From Baffinella frigidus (Eukaryota > Cryptophyceae > Cryptomonadales > Baffinellaceae): DNA of 12,580 nucleotides. Below, in pieces: positions 12,407 to 12,580 of this stretch. Made by a program: the position numbers and the translations under genes. The first letter of the stretch is position 1; each line of letters starts with the position of its first letter. The stretch is taken from assembly GCA_026770585.1 (NCBI GenBank), contig MU646479.1, forward strand, positions 118,318-130,897. Direction: 5' to 3'. The notes below the pieces were generated by a model. It had not been told where the DNA came from, searched no databases, and worked only from the letters and a program-made list of their open reading frames with translations.

Positions 12407-12433
12407 CCCTAAGCCCTAAACCCTTAACCCCTC
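12280..12433 (-). repeat. Interstitial telomere-like array, CCCTAAA orientation
   Basis: CCCTAAA units with variants (CCCTCGATCCTAAA, CCCTTAACC) occur in two blocks around the second 102-bp copy. Orientation is opposite to 11958-12192, giving a head-to-head layout. Confidence 0.92.
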
Positions 12434-12512
12434 AGCACATGGATGGCACCCTGCGGGATTCCGATCTGCAACACTCAAGAGTCTGTGACTTGATGGGTGT
12501 TCAAAAAACTTA

Positions 12513-12580
12513 TCTCGCTCTCTCTCCCCCCCCCTTCCTCTCTCTCTCTCTTTCTCTCTCTTTCTATCTTTCTCCCTCTC
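12513..12580 (+). repeat. CT-rich tract at window end
   Basis: Runs of CTCTCT, CCCCCCCCC and CTTTCT continue past the window edge. Any feature to the right is unseen. Confidence 0.9.

Overview
This window looks like nuclear DNA from a microbial eukaryote, probably an alga or another protist, taken from a repeat-rich (subtelomere-like) region. The reasons are degenerate TTTAGGG/CCCTAAA heptamers at many places, a candidate GT-AG intron, Kozak-like starts, microsatellites of AT, GA and CT, and many small inverted-repeat elements. TTTAGGG is the telomere unit of land plants, many green algae, cryptophytes, dinoflagellates, chromerids and some Apicomplexa, so the lineage cannot be fixed from this window. 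I see no bacterial operon, tRNA, rRNA or CRISPR.

Layout. Positions 1-96 are an (AT)n tract. Positions 97-1025 are mostly featureless apart from one perfect 42-bp palindrome. The only convincing coding DNA is a head-to-head pair: a small polyglutamine gene on the minus strand (two predicted exons within 1026-1496) and a 335-codon gene on the plus strand (1815-2822). They are separated by a 318-bp putative two-way promoter. The plus-strand protein has two copies of a GHWERDADGKRVWI module whose DNA differs only at synonymous sites, a basic patch, an acidic stretch and three Gly/Asp/Glu-rich 26-residue repeats.

Positions 2823-4790 hold degenerate telomere-like heptamers, a decayed foldback element, two long inverted duplications, a diverged tandem array whose units start with CACACTGC, and a nearly perfect 150-bp inverted-repeat element inserted into one unit of that array. 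Positions 4788-5880 are a tandem array with a 301-bp period. Positions 6150-6630 hold another foldback element and an 11-bp minisatellite.

Positions 6760-9960 are a cluster of MITE-like elements with apparent TA target duplications. They fall into three families, the largest with three copies. Between them lie GA microsatellites and a set of short repeats that can form hairpins. Positions 10080-12440 are rich in telomere-like heptamers. They include an uninterrupted run of heptads that drifts from CCCTAAA to CAATACA, a head-to-head TTTAGGG / CCCTAAA arrangement, and several copies of an Ala-rich YLxAAA-type module next to CT-rich tracts ending in TAG. The window ends in CT-rich sequence.

Apart from the gene pair, I read the window as layered repeat insertion and duplication. 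I found no convincing new multigene system. The best leads are the repeat-bearing protein, the MITE families, the dated insertion at 4420-4569 and the telomere-like arrays.
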